A stretch of DNA of 64,000 bases from Bradyrhizobium jicamae (GTDB lineage Bacteria > Pseudomonadota > Alphaproteobacteria > Rhizobiales > Xanthobacteraceae): positions 239,175-303,174 of the forward strand of contig NZ_JAFCJX010000009.1 of NCBI RefSeq assembly GCF_018130695.1, read 5' to 3'. The position numbers were made by a program, and so were the translations under genes. A model generated the notes under the pieces. That model was not told the origin of the DNA and made no database searches. It worked only from the letters and a program-made list of their open reading frames with translations. Numbering within the stretch: the stretch's first letter is position 1; each line of letters opens with the position of its first letter. Of this stretch, positions 26,387 to 34,569 are shown in pieces.

Positions 26387-26458
26387 AGTTCGATGATAGC
26401 CGAAGCATCTACGTCGGGCAAGGGACTAGTCTGCGCGGGAAATCAAGGGAGCACTGCC

Positions 26459-26767
26459 ATGACCATTACCGTCTTCATCCGCTATCAGCTCGACCCGTTC
26501 AAGCGCGCGATGTTCGAGGCGTATTCGAAGAACTGGCTCACTATCATCCCGAAATGCGGCGGCGACCTGATCGGCTACTGGATGCCGCATGAGGGCACCA
26601 ACAACATCGCCTTCGCGCTGATCTCGTTCGAGAGCCTTGCCGCCTACGAGGCCTATCGCGCGCGGCTGCGCCAGGACAGTGAAGGCATGGCGAACTTCAA
26701 CTTCGCCGAAGAAAACAAGTTCATCCTGGCTGAGGAACGGACATTTCTGCGCAAGGTGGCGTTATAG
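26459..26767 (+). CDS. NIPSNAP family protein
   Basis: Small protein of 102 residues with the ferredoxin-like alpha-beta barrel fold of NIPSNAP. The start [20 protein letters not shown] is typical, as are [19 protein letters not shown] and YRARLRQD. Function is unknown; in context it is the first gene of a run with an ABM protein and an isocitrate-lyase-like enzyme, divergent from an ArsR regulator that may control it. GGGAGC precedes the ATG by 5 bases. Confidence 0.85.
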   Translation: MTITVFIRYQLDPFKRAMFEAYSKNWLTIIPKCGGDLIGYWMPHEGTNNIAFALISFESLAAYEAYRARLRQDSEGMANFNFAEENKFILAEERTFLRKVAL

Positions 26768-26795
26768 TGCGATCATAACGAACAAGGAGACGAAC

Positions 26796-27146
26796 ATGAT
26801 CGCCGTGATCTTCGAGGTCTGGCCCAAGGCCGAGTACCGCCAGCAGTACTTTGACCTAGCCGCCGAGCTCAAGCCGGAGCTGGAGAAGATTGACGGCTTC
26901 ATCTCGGTGGAGCGGTTCGAGAGCGTCACCGAGAAGGGCAAGTTCGTCTCGCTGTCGTTCTTCCGCGACGAGGCTGCGGTGGAAGCCTGGCGCAACACCG
27001 CCGGCCACCGCCGCACCCAGGCCAAGGGCCGCGCAAGGATTTTTGACGATTATCGCCTGCGTGTCGCCGGCGTGATCCGTGACTACGGCATGAACGAGCG
27101 CGAGCAGGCGCCGAAGGACAGCCGCGCCGTCCACGAGGCGCGCTAG
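26796..27146 (+). CDS. antibiotic biosynthesis monooxygenase (ABM) domain protein
   Basis: Protein of 116 residues with the ABM dimeric alpha-beta barrel: MIAVIFEVWPKAEYRQQYFD, then GFISVERFES and LSFFRDEAAVEAWRN. Family members include heme-degrading and quinol monooxygenases without cofactor; the specific activity here is unknown. AAGGAGA is 10 bases upstream. Follows the NIPSNAP gene after 28 bases, so probably in one transcript. Confidence 0.88.
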   Translation: MIAVIFEVWPKAEYRQQYFDLAAELKPELEKIDGFISVERFESVTEKGKFVSLSFFRDEAAVEAWRNTAGHRRTQAKGRARIFDDYRLRVAGVIRDYGMNEREQAPKDSRAVHEAR

Positions 27147-27222
27147 CACCTCCGGGCGCGCACTGGCGCTGCCCCGGATGCGTGCCTATCTCAGCGCGGC
27201 AACAACACCAGGGAAGAGAACA

Positions 27223-28035
27223 ATGCCAGTGACAACTGCTGACAAACGCGCCGCCTTCAAGACGCTGCACGAGAGCGGCTGCTTCATCATCCCAAACCCC
27301 TTCGATGTCGGCAGCGCCCGCGCATTGCAGCATCTCGGCTTCAAGGCGCTGGCCTCGACCAGCGCCGGCTTTGCCTGGACCATCGCCAAGGCCGACAACC
27401 GTGTCACTGTCGATGACGTCTGCCATCACCTGACGGCGATCTGCGCCGCCGTCGATATTCCCGTTAACGCGGACTACGAGGACGGCTTTGCCGTCGAACC
27501 CGAGAAGGTTGCCGTCAATGTCGCGCGGGCCGTCGAGACCGGCGTTGCCGGGCTCTCGATCGAGGATTTCACCGGCGATGCCGCCAACCCGCTGTTCGAG
27601 CAGGCGCTTGCGGTCGAGCGCATCAAGGCGGCGCGCAAGGCGATCGGCAGCAGCGGCGTATTGCTCACCGGCCGCTGTGAAGCGATCCTGCGGGGAGTGA
27701 AGGATCTGGGGCTGGTGATCGAACGGCTGCGCGCCTATGCGGACGCGGGCGCCGACGTTCTCTATGCGCCGGGCATCTCGACCAGCGAGGAGATCGCCGC
27801 GGTCGTGAAGGCGGTGGCGCCGAAGCCGGTCAATCTCCTGATCGGCGGCGCGTCCGATCTGTCGCTGCAAAAGGTCGCCGAACTCGGCGTACGCCGGATC
27901 AGCGTCGGCGGCGCGCTGGCGCGGATGGCCTGGGCGGGCTTCATGAAGGCGTCGAAGGAGATGGCCGAGCAGGGCACCTTCACCGAATTCGCCAATGGCT
28001 ATCCCGGCGGCGAGCTCAACAAGATGTTCAAATAG
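27223..28035 (+). CDS. isocitrate lyase / PEP mutase family protein
   Basis: Enzyme of 270 residues of the ICL/PEP mutase superfamily, which breaks or forms C-C or C-P bonds of 2-oxo acids. The N-terminal half has NPFDVGSARALQHLGF, STSAGFAW and the metal-binding NADYEDGFA; SIEDFTGD and the active-site loop region follow. The KKCGH/C motif of true isocitrate lyase is missing, so it is a generic member (often annotated phosphonomutase-like). Last gene of the NIPSNAP-ABM run and followed by a perfect terminator. Confidence 0.88.
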   Translation: MPVTTADKRAAFKTLHESGCFIIPNPFDVGSARALQHLGFKALASTSAGFAWTIAKADNRVTVDDVCHHLTAICAAVDIPVNADYEDGFAVEPEKVAVNVARAVETGVAGLSIEDFTGDAANPLFEQALAVERIKAARKAIGSSGVLLTGRCEAILRGVKDLGLVIERLRAYADAGADVLYAPGISTSEEIAAVVKAVAPKPVNLLIGGASDLSLQKVAELGVRRISVGGALARMAWAGFMKASKEMAEQGTFTEFANGYPGGELNKMFK

Positions 28036-28046
28036 AGCACACAAAA

Positions 28047-28074
28047 AAGCAGCGGGCCGATCGGCCCGCTGCTT
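28047..28074. terminator. bidirectional terminator (perfect 28-bp palindrome)
   Basis: AAGCAGCGGGCCGA is followed directly by its exact complement, giving 14 bp of pairing, with an A-run on the left. It lies 12 bases after the stop of the ICL-like gene and 23 bases before the stop of the convergent gene at 28097, so it can serve both. Confidence 0.9.
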
Positions 28075-28096
28075 CGTTGCGTGAGAGCGTGATTGA

Positions 28097-28507
28097 TTAT
28101 TGCTTGTCGCCCGTCGACTCCTGGCCGGTCGGCTTGTTGGCCGGCGGAGCAGCCGGGTTCGCCGGGGCGGCGCCCGTGGTCATGCCGGGCTGGTTGTTCG
28201 GACGCGGCGTCACATCACGCATGCCCGGAGGCGCCGCGGCCGGGTTGGCCGGCTGGGTCTGGGCGGTCTGCGTCGACGGCGTCGTGCCGGCCTGGTTCAC
28301 CGAGGTGTTGTTCAGCCCGTAGAACAGCGCACCCAGCACCACCGCGATCGCGACAGCGAACATCGCGATCTTGGTCCCGCTGGCCGGGCCCTCGGCGAGC
28401 TCCGGATCGGGCTGCAACTCGTTGTCCAGACTGTTGAGGCGCGCCTGATGCCGGATTTCGTCTTCGGTCAGGTTGGCGCGATACGGATCGTTCGGTTGGT
28501 ATGCCAT
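28097..28507 (-). CDS. single-pass membrane protein with Pro/Ala/Thr-rich tail, hypothetical
   Basis: Protein of 136 residues. N-terminal 45 residues are polar (MAYQPNDPYRANLTEDEIRH), one membrane helix follows (about 48-66, IAMFAVAIAVVLGALFYGL), then a low-complexity tail of Pro, Ala, Thr, Gln outside the membrane. No catalytic feature. Similar proteins are common in Bradyrhizobiaceae. The ATG at 28507 follows GGAGGAA; a longer reading frame upstream overlaps the TRIC gene promoter and is rejected. Confidence 0.78.
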   Translation of the reverse strand: MAYQPNDPYRANLTEDEIRHQARLNSLDNELQPDPELAEGPASGTKIAMFAVAIAVVLGALFYGLNNTSVNQAGTTPSTQTAQTQPANPAAAPPGMRDVTPRPNNQPGMTTGAAPANPAAPPANKPTGQESTGDKQ

Positions 28508-28641
28508 CAAAAGTTCCTCCGTTAGCACCCCATCGCTAAACGCGCGAAGACAATGGCTGGCGCGCAAGGATGTTCCGCGCCATGTTGCAGTCCGTTCATG
28601 ATGGAACCGGCGATTCGGAGGTTCCGAGGGGCTTATCCGCA

Positions 28642-29283
28642 ATGTGGACCATGCCGCCCACTGATTCCGTGCTGCATGTGCTGTCGTTCATCGCGGTCGC
28701 AGCGCAGGCGATGACGGCGGCGCTCGCGGCCGGCAAGCGCAGCATGGATTGGGCTGGCGTGTGCATGCTGAGCTGCATTACCGCGCTCGGCGGCGGCACC
28801 ATCCGCGACGTGCTGCTCGGGCATTATCCGCTGCTCTGGGTGCAGCAGCCGATCTATCTGGCGATCACCAAGGTCGCAGCCCTCGTCACCATCCTGCTGG
28901 CGCGGCTGGTGCACCGGCTCAATCTCGCCTTCCTGGTGCTCGATGCGATCGGCCTCGTGGTGTTCACCATGGCCGGCTGCGACGTCGCCTGGCAGGTCGA
29001 TGCCTCGCTGCCGATCGTGATCGTCGCCGGCATGATCACGGGATGCGCCGGCGGTGTGCTGCGCGACATCCTCTGCAACGAGGTGCCGCTGCTGTTCCGC
29101 AGCGAGCTCTATGCCAGTGTCTCCGTCGTCACCGGCCTGTTCTATGCGACCGCGTTCGGCCTGCAGCTGAACCCCCATCTCTGGACCGCGCTCACCTTTG
29201 TGCTCGGCCTCAGCTTCCGCCTGCTTGCGATCCGCTACAAATGGGAGATGCCGAAATTCGTGTTCACGGGCGAGGGGCGGTAG
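28642..29283 (+). CDS. TRIC-type cation channel family protein (UPF0126, YadS-like)
   Basis: Integral membrane protein of 213 residues with about seven hydrophobic helices. Two repeats carry the glycine-rich motif ALGGGTIRDVLLG (near 50) and CAGGVLRDILCN (near 135), the signature of the UPF0126/trimeric intracellular cation channel family, which conducts K+ and related ions. The ATG at 28642 is the most likely start; an earlier ATG at 28570 adds 24 polar residues. Divergent from the previous gene. Confidence 0.9.
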   Translation: MWTMPPTDSVLHVLSFIAVAAQAMTAALAAGKRSMDWAGVCMLSCITALGGGTIRDVLLGHYPLLWVQQPIYLAITKVAALVTILLARLVHRLNLAFLVLDAIGLVVFTMAGCDVAWQVDASLPIVIVAGMITGCAGGVLRDILCNEVPLLFRSELYASVSVVTGLFYATAFGLQLNPHLWTALTFVLGLSFRLLAIRYKWEMPKFVFTGEGR

Positions 29284-29290
29284 CAGCCCC

Positions 29291-29416
29291 CGTGCCCCGG
29301 ACGCAGCGCAGCGCCCTTGCGGTGCGCTGCTGAGCCGGGGCCCATCTCAGGCCGTTGAGGCATGGGTCCCGGTTCTGCGGAGCAGCGTTGCACGCTGCAC
29401 CGCGCCCGGGACACGA
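29291..29416. repeat. intergenic palindromic repeat (GTGCCCCGGACGCAGCGCAGCGC type)
   Basis: Left end CGTGCCCCGGACGCAGCGCA, right end CGCGCCCGGGACACGAGAG, with GCCGGGGCCCAT and ATGGGTCCCGGTT in the middle. Related copies are at 42009-42126 and 45014-45172. It separates two convergent genes (TRIC channel and triheme cytochrome) and comes within four bases of the cytochrome stop. Confidence 0.85.
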
Positions 29417-29419
29417 GAG

Positions 29420-30646
29420 TTATCTCCGCCGCGCCTTCGCCACCTCATCCGCCGACACCACCGGCGCCGCATTGCCCCAGGAATTGCGGATATAATTGGT
29501 GACGTCGGCGATCTCCTGGTCGGTCAGTTTGGGATAGGACGGCATCGAGCCGGGGTTGGGCGCGCGCGGCGTGGTCACGGTCTGCGCGCCGTCGAGGATG
29601 ATGCGGATGGTGCTCGCAGCATCCGCCGATTGCAGATTGGCGTTGCCGGGCAGCGGCGGATAGATCCGCGGCGCACTGCTGCCGTCGATCTCATGGCAGG
29701 CGACGCAGGCGCTGCGATAGATGCGCTGGCCGTCGCGCATCGACTCCGGTGACGGCGGCGTCACCTCGGGCTCCGGCGCGCCGGCGGGCAGGCCCTTCAG
29801 ATAGACCGCGATCGCCCGCACATCGGCATCGGCCATCCTGGAGGTCGAGTTGACGATCACCTCCGACATCAGGGGGCCGGCGTGGCTGCGCGCATTGCGG
29901 CCGCTCTGCAGGTACTCGACGATGTCGTCGACGCTCCACGACTTCAGTCCGCTGCGCGCAGCCGCATCGAGCCGTGGTGCGAACACCCCCTGGATCGCGC
30001 TGCCGCCGAAGGCCTGGCCGGCCTTGTCGGCGCCGAACATGTTCTTCGGCGTGTGGCAGGCGCCGCAATGCGCGAGGCCCTCGACCAGATAGCCGCCGCG
30101 ATTCCACTCGGCGCTCTTGCTCTGGTCGGGCTGGAAGATGCCCGGCGTGAAGAACAGCGCGTTCCAGGCCCGCATCAGCACGCGATAGTTGAGGGGCCAG
30201 CGCAGGTCCGGTGGCGGCGCTCTGTTGCTGACCGGCGCAATCGTTCCGAGATAGGCACGGATCGCCAGGATGTCGTCGCGGGTGAGCTTGGTGAAGCTCG
30301 GGTAGGGGAAGGCCGGGTAGTAGCGCGCGCCGCTCGGCGAGACGCCCTCGCGCAATGCGCGGACGAAATCGTCGTCGCTCCAGCCGCCGATGCCGGTATC
30401 GCGGTCGGGTGTCAGGTTCGGCGAGGTGATGCTGCCGAACGGTGTCTCGATGCGTTTGCCGCCGGCAAACGGCTTTTGGGGATCGACGGTATGGCAACTC
30501 GCGCAGTCGCCGGCGATCACCAACGCCTTGCCGCGTGCGATCATCTCCTCGGAAGGCGCGGCCGCGCATTCACCTGGCTGGAACGCACCGCACAAAACCA
30601 CTCCGGCGAGAAGAATCGCCCGCGCCGACCAAACCCGCACCCGCAT
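29420..30646 (-). CDS. triheme cytochrome c, exported
   Basis: Protein of 408 residues with three CXXCH haem sites: CASCH (near 49), CGACH (near 196) and CVACH (near 318). Three-haem chains of this size act as membrane-associated electron acceptors for periplasmic alcohol or sorbitol/gluconate dehydrogenases. A signal peptide (about 1-27, ending GECAAA) is present. The C-terminal domain has the MPSYPKLTDQEIADVTNYIR pattern. No dehydrogenase gene is adjacent. Convergent with the TRIC gene. Confidence 0.9.
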   Translation of the reverse strand: MRVRVWSARAILLAGVVLCGAFQPGECAAAPSEEMIARGKALVIAGDCASCHTVDPQKPFAGGKRIETPFGSITSPNLTPDRDTGIGGWSDDDFVRALREGVSPSGARYYPAFPYPSFTKLTRDDILAIRAYLGTIAPVSNRAPPPDLRWPLNYRVLMRAWNALFFTPGIFQPDQSKSAEWNRGGYLVEGLAHCGACHTPKNMFGADKAGQAFGGSAIQGVFAPRLDAAARSGLKSWSVDDIVEYLQSGRNARSHAGPLMSEVIVNSTSRMADADVRAIAVYLKGLPAGAPEPEVTPPSPESMRDGQRIYRSACVACHEIDGSSAPRIYPPLPGNANLQSADAASTIRIILDGAQTVTTPRAPNPGSMPSYPKLTDQEIADVTNYIRNSWGNAAPVVSADEVAKARRR

Positions 30647-30882
30647 CCATCACCTTCCGGTCTGCCAGACGCGTCACGCCGTTTCGCTGCAGGCCCGTCC
30701 AACGACAGAAACCGAAACGCCCTCGCGATATTCCCGGCACGAAATTGCGATTTTTGAATGCCGGGCATGAGCGTTCAGAATTGTGCTGCGCGGCGCGGAA
30801 AATCCGACATAGACTGGTTCTAACAAGCTCAGATGACTAGCTAAAAACGACGTCATCGCGACCAGTTCTCCAAGAGGGCACT

Positions 30883-33800
30883 ATGGGAATCAACCAAGGT
30901 CCGATCAGCCTCGATCAGAAATATACCCAGGGCACCGGCCACGTCTTTCTGACCGGCATTCAGGCGCTGGTCCGTCTGCCGATGGCGCAGATCAGGCGTG
31001 ACCGCGCCGCAGGCCTCAATACCGCGGGTTTCATTTCCGGCTATCGCGGTTCCCCCCTTGGCGGCTACGACCAGCAGCTGTTCGCCGCCCGCAAGCACCT
31101 TGAGCAATACAACATCAAATTCCAGCCTGGCGTGAACGAGGACCTCGCGGCGACCGCGGTCTGGGGCTCGCAGCAGCTCCACCTCTCGCCCGGCGCCAAG
31201 CATGATGGCGTGGTCGGCATCTGGTACGGCAAGGGCCCCGGCGTCGACCGCTGCGGCGACGTGTTCCGCCATGGCAATGCGGCCGGCTCCGCCAAGAACG
31301 GCGGCGTGCTGTGCCTCGCCGGCGACGACCACGGCGCAAAATCCTCTACCGTCCCGCATCAGTCCGACCACGCCTTCATGTCGGCGCTGATGCCCTACCT
31401 CTATCCCTCCAGCATCCACGAAATGATCGAGATGGGCCTCCTGGGTATCGCGATGTCGCGCTACTCGGGCTGCTGGGTCGGCATGAAGGTGATCACCGAG
31501 ACGGTGGAGACCACCGCCGAGATCGATCTCACCGACGAGATGACCCCGTTCATCATCCCGCCCGATTTCGAGCTGCCGCCTGATGGCCTCAACATCCGCT
31601 GGCCCGACGACCGTTTCGAGCAGGACCGCCGGCTGCAGGACTACAAGGGCTTTGCGGCGATCGCCTTTGCCCGCGCCAACAGGGTCAACCGCATCACCAT
31701 GGATTCGCCGAACGCGCGTTACGGCATCATGGCCTCCGGCAAGAGCTACGAGGACATCCGCCAGGCGCTGCGCGAGCTCGGCATCACACCGGAGATCGCC
31801 GCCCAGATCGGCATCCGCCTCTACAAGATCGGCATGCCCTGGCCGCTGGAGCCGGAAGGCGTGCATCAATTCGCCGTCGGCCTCGAAGAGATCTTCATCG
31901 TCGAGGAGCGCCGCGAGATCGTCGAGAACCAGGTCAAGCAGGTGCTGTTCAACTGGCGTGACGACGTGCGCCCGCGCATCGTCGGCAAGATGGACGAGCA
32001 CGACAAGCGCTTCCTGACCTTCGCCGCCGAGCTGAGCGTCGCGTCGCTTGCGAGCTCGCTGACGGAACGGTTGCTCCGACTGAACCTCAACCCTGAGATC
32101 GCCGCGATGCTGCGCGCCAAGGCCGACTGGTTCAACGGCCGGCAATCGACGCAGATGCAGGCGGTGGCCCCGGTGTCGCGCACGCCGTATTTCTGCTCCG
32201 GCTGCCCGCACAACACGTCCACCAAGGTGCCGGAAGGCAGCCGCGCGCTGGCCGGCATCGGCTGCCACTTCATGGCTCTCTGGATGAACCGCTCGACCGA
32301 GACGTTCACCCATATGGGCGGCGAGGGCGTGCCGTGGGTCGGCATTGCGCCCTTCACCAACGAGAACCACATTTTTGCGAACCTCGGTGACGGCACCTAT
32401 TTCCACTCTGGCATTCTGGCGATCCGGCAGTCGATCGCGTCGAAAGCCAACATCACCTACAAGATCCTCTACAACGACGCCGTCGCGATGACCGGCGGCC
32501 AGCGCCATGACGGCGATCTGTCGCCGCAGCAGATCACCTTCCAGCTGCACGCCGAAGGCATCCGCGAGATCTATCTGGTCTCGGAGAATCCCGGCTCCTA
32601 TCCGTCCGACACCATCGCGCCGGGTGTGAAGCTGTTCCATCGCGACGAACTCGAGAACGTGATGAAGATGTGCCGCGAGTTCAAGGGCACCTCGGCGATC
32701 GTGTTCGTGCAGACCTGCGCGGCCGAGAAGCGCCGCCGCCGCAAGCGCGGCCTGATGGAGGATCCGCAACGCCGCGTGCTGATCAATCCCGCGGTTTGCG
32801 AGGGCTGCGGCGACTGCTCGGTGCAGTCGAACTGCATCTCGGTCGAGCCGCTGGAGACCGAGCTCGGGCGCAAGCGCACCATCAACCAGTCGACCTGCAA
32901 CAAGGACTATTCCTGCGTGAAGGGCTTCTGCCCGTCCTTCGTCACGGTCGACGGTGGCAAGCTGCGCCGCCGCGCGCCGCCCGATCTCGGCGCGATCGAC
33001 AATCTGCCCGAGCCGACCTCCAAGCCGCCGCTGGACCGGCCGTACAACATCGCGGTCGGCGGTGTCGGCGGCACCGGTGTGCTGACGATCGGCGCGCTGC
33101 TCGGCATGGCCGCCCATATCGAGGGCAAGGCCAGCATGATCCTCGACATGTCCGGTCTCGCGCAGAAGGGCGGGGCCGTGCTGAGCCACGTCCGCCTGTC
33201 TGAGCACACGGCTGACGTGACCTGCTCGCGCATCGTCACCGGCACGGCTGATCTCGTATTGGCCGCGGATGAAGTGGTGGCGGCGTCGAAGGAGACGATC
33301 ACGCTGTGCGACGCCAGCCGCACCGTCGGCGTCATCAACAGCCATGTGATCCCGACCGCGGACTTCATCCTCAACCGCGACTTCAACTTCCAGAGCCGCA
33401 AGGTCAACAGCGTGCTGGAGACCGAGCTGCGCAAGGACTCCGCCTTCGTCGATTTCACCAAGCCGGCCGAAGCGCTGCTCGGCGACTCCATCGCGACCAA
33501 CATCATGATGATGGGTTTTGCCTATCAGCGCGGGCTATTGCCGCTCACGGCGGAATCGATCCAGCAGGCGATCGAGGTCAACGGCGTCTCGATCAAGATG
33601 AACACGCAGGCCTTCCAGCTCGGCCGTCTCGCCGCCGCCGATCCGGCGCGGCTGGCTGACATGATGAAGGGGCAGGACGACGACGTTGCACCGGTGAAGA
33701 CGCTGGATGCGATGTCGCTCGACGAGATCATCACCCATCGCATGGCGTTGCTCTCCGACTACCAGAACGGACGCCTAGCAAAACGCTACCGCAAGCTGGT

Positions 33801-34377
33801 CGATCAGGTCCGCGACGCCGCGACCAAGGGCGGCTTCGACGAAGCGCTGCCGCGCGCGGTTGCGATCAACTACGCAAAACTGCTCGCCTACAAGGACGAA
33901 TACGAGGTGGCGCGTCTGTTCACCGACGGCCGCTTCGAGAAGCAGTTGCGCGACCAGTTCGAGGGCGAGTTCACCTTCAACTTCAATCTGGCGCCGCCGA
34001 TCCTCGGCGGCGGCCTCGACGCGCAGGGCCGTCCGAAGAAGCGCACGTTCGGCCCGTGGATGATGTCGGCCTTCCGCTGGCTGGCGAAATTCCGCTTCCT
34101 GCGCGGCACGCCGCTCGACATGTTCGGCTACAACGCCGACCGCAAGCTCGAACGCGACCTGATCGCTGGCTACGAGAAGGACGTCGCCACCGTGCTCGGC
34201 CTGCTGTCGCCGCTCAACCACGACATCGCCGTCGAGCTGCTGTCGCTGCCCGATCGTATCAGAGGCTACGGCCCGGTGAAGGACAAGGCGATCAAGGAGA
34301 CAAAGGTCCGCTACGCGCAACTCGCCGCCGACCTCGCGAGCCCGTCGCCGGCCCCGCGGCAGATCGCGGCGGAGTAA
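30883..34377 (+). CDS. indolepyruvate ferredoxin oxidoreductase, single-chain
   Basis: Large oxygen-sensitive TPP enzyme of 1164 residues that decarboxylates aryl-pyruvates to aryl-acetyl-CoA, reducing ferredoxin. The IorA-like part has GYRGSPLGGYDQQL near 50, the LAGDDHGAKSSTVPHQSD stretch and a TPP pyrophosphate-binding region (LGDGTYFHSG, NDAVAMTGGQ). A [4Fe-4S]-type cluster is suggested by CEGCGDC (Cys639-645) and CVKGFCPSF. The C-terminal part is IorB-like (GVGGTGVLTIGALLGMAAH). It is one fused gene, preceded by GGAGG-like CCAAGAGGG. Accessory region starts after it. Confidence 0.93.
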   Translation: MGINQGPISLDQKYTQGTGHVFLTGIQALVRLPMAQIRRDRAAGLNTAGFISGYRGSPLGGYDQQLFAARKHLEQYNIKFQPGVNEDLAATAVWGSQQLHLSPGAKHDGVVGIWYGKGPGVDRCGDVFRHGNAAGSAKNGGVLCLAGDDHGAKSSTVPHQSDHAFMSALMPYLYPSSIHEMIEMGLLGIAMSRYSGCWVGMKVITETVETTAEIDLTDEMTPFIIPPDFELPPDGLNIRWPDDRFEQDRRLQDYKGFAAIAFARANRVNRITMDSPNARYGIMASGKSYEDIRQALRELGITPEIAAQIGIRLYKIGMPWPLEPEGVHQFAVGLEEIFIVEERREIVENQVKQVLFNWRDDVRPRIVGKMDEHDKRFLTFAAELSVASLASSLTERLLRLNLNPEIAAMLRAKADWFNGRQSTQMQAVAPVSRTPYFCSGCPHNTSTKVPEGSRALAGIGCHFMALWMNRSTETFTHMGGEGVPWVGIAPFTNENHIFANLGDGTYFHSGILAIRQSIASKANITYKILYNDAVAMTGGQRHDGDLSPQQITFQLHAEGIREIYLVSENPGSYPSDTIAPGVKLFHRDELENVMKMCREFKGTSAIVFVQTCAAEKRRRRKRGLMEDPQRRVLINPAVCEGCGDCSVQSNCISVEPLETELGRKRTINQSTCNKDYSCVKGFCPSFVTVDGGKLRRRAPPDLGAIDNLPEPTSKPPLDRPYNIAVGGVGGTGVLTIGALLGMAAHIEGKASMILDMSGLAQKGGAVLSHVRLSEHTADVTCSRIVTGTADLVLAADEVVAASKETITLCDASRTVGVINSHVIPTADFILNRDFNFQSRKVNSVLETELRKDSAFVDFTKPAEALLGDSIATNIMMMGFAYQRGLLPLTAESIQQAIEVNGVSIKMNTQAFQLGRLAAADPARLADMMKGQDDDVAPVKTLDAMSLDEIITHRMALLSDYQNGRLAKRYRKLVDQVRDAATKGGFDEALPRAVAINYAKLLAYKDEYEVARLFTDGRFEKQLRDQFEGEFTFNFNLAPPILGGGLDAQGRPKKRTFGPWMMSAFRWLAKFRFLRGTPLDMFGYNADRKLERDLIAGYEKDVATVLGLLSPLNHDIAVELLSLPDRIRGYGPVKDKAIKETKVRYAQLAADLASPSPAPRQIAAE

Positions 34378-34469
34378 GAGCAGGGTGCAGAGTGGGTGGG
34401 CAAAAAGCATATGCTCACCTTCTGACGCCCTTTTGCCGACTCGTGAATTTCAGCCTGGAGACGTCCGGT

Positions 34470-34497
34470 CCTCATTGTCGCTTCTGCGACAATGAGG
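34470..34497. repeat. perfect inverted repeat (hairpin) after the IOR gene
   Basis: CCTCATTGTCG and CGACAATGAGG, 11 bp each, with a 6-base loop. No T-run follows, so it is not a classical terminator. The right half plus loop (TCGCTTCTGCGACAATGAG, 34478-34496) recurs with one change at 36783-36801, the other side of the 674-aa gene. Confidence 0.75.
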
Positions 34498-34569
34498 ATT
34501 GCATCTGACTCCCATAGCAACCTAGAATTCGGAACGTTTCGATACGTTTGCATTTTGGGACGATAGGAA

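Noticed and set aside
30853..33345. Open frame of 830 codons on the minus strand opposite the IOR gene
   Set aside because: It lies wholly on the complement of a well-identified enzyme. Such antisense frames arise from GC-rich third positions; the translation is Arg/His/Gly-rich and matches no domain.
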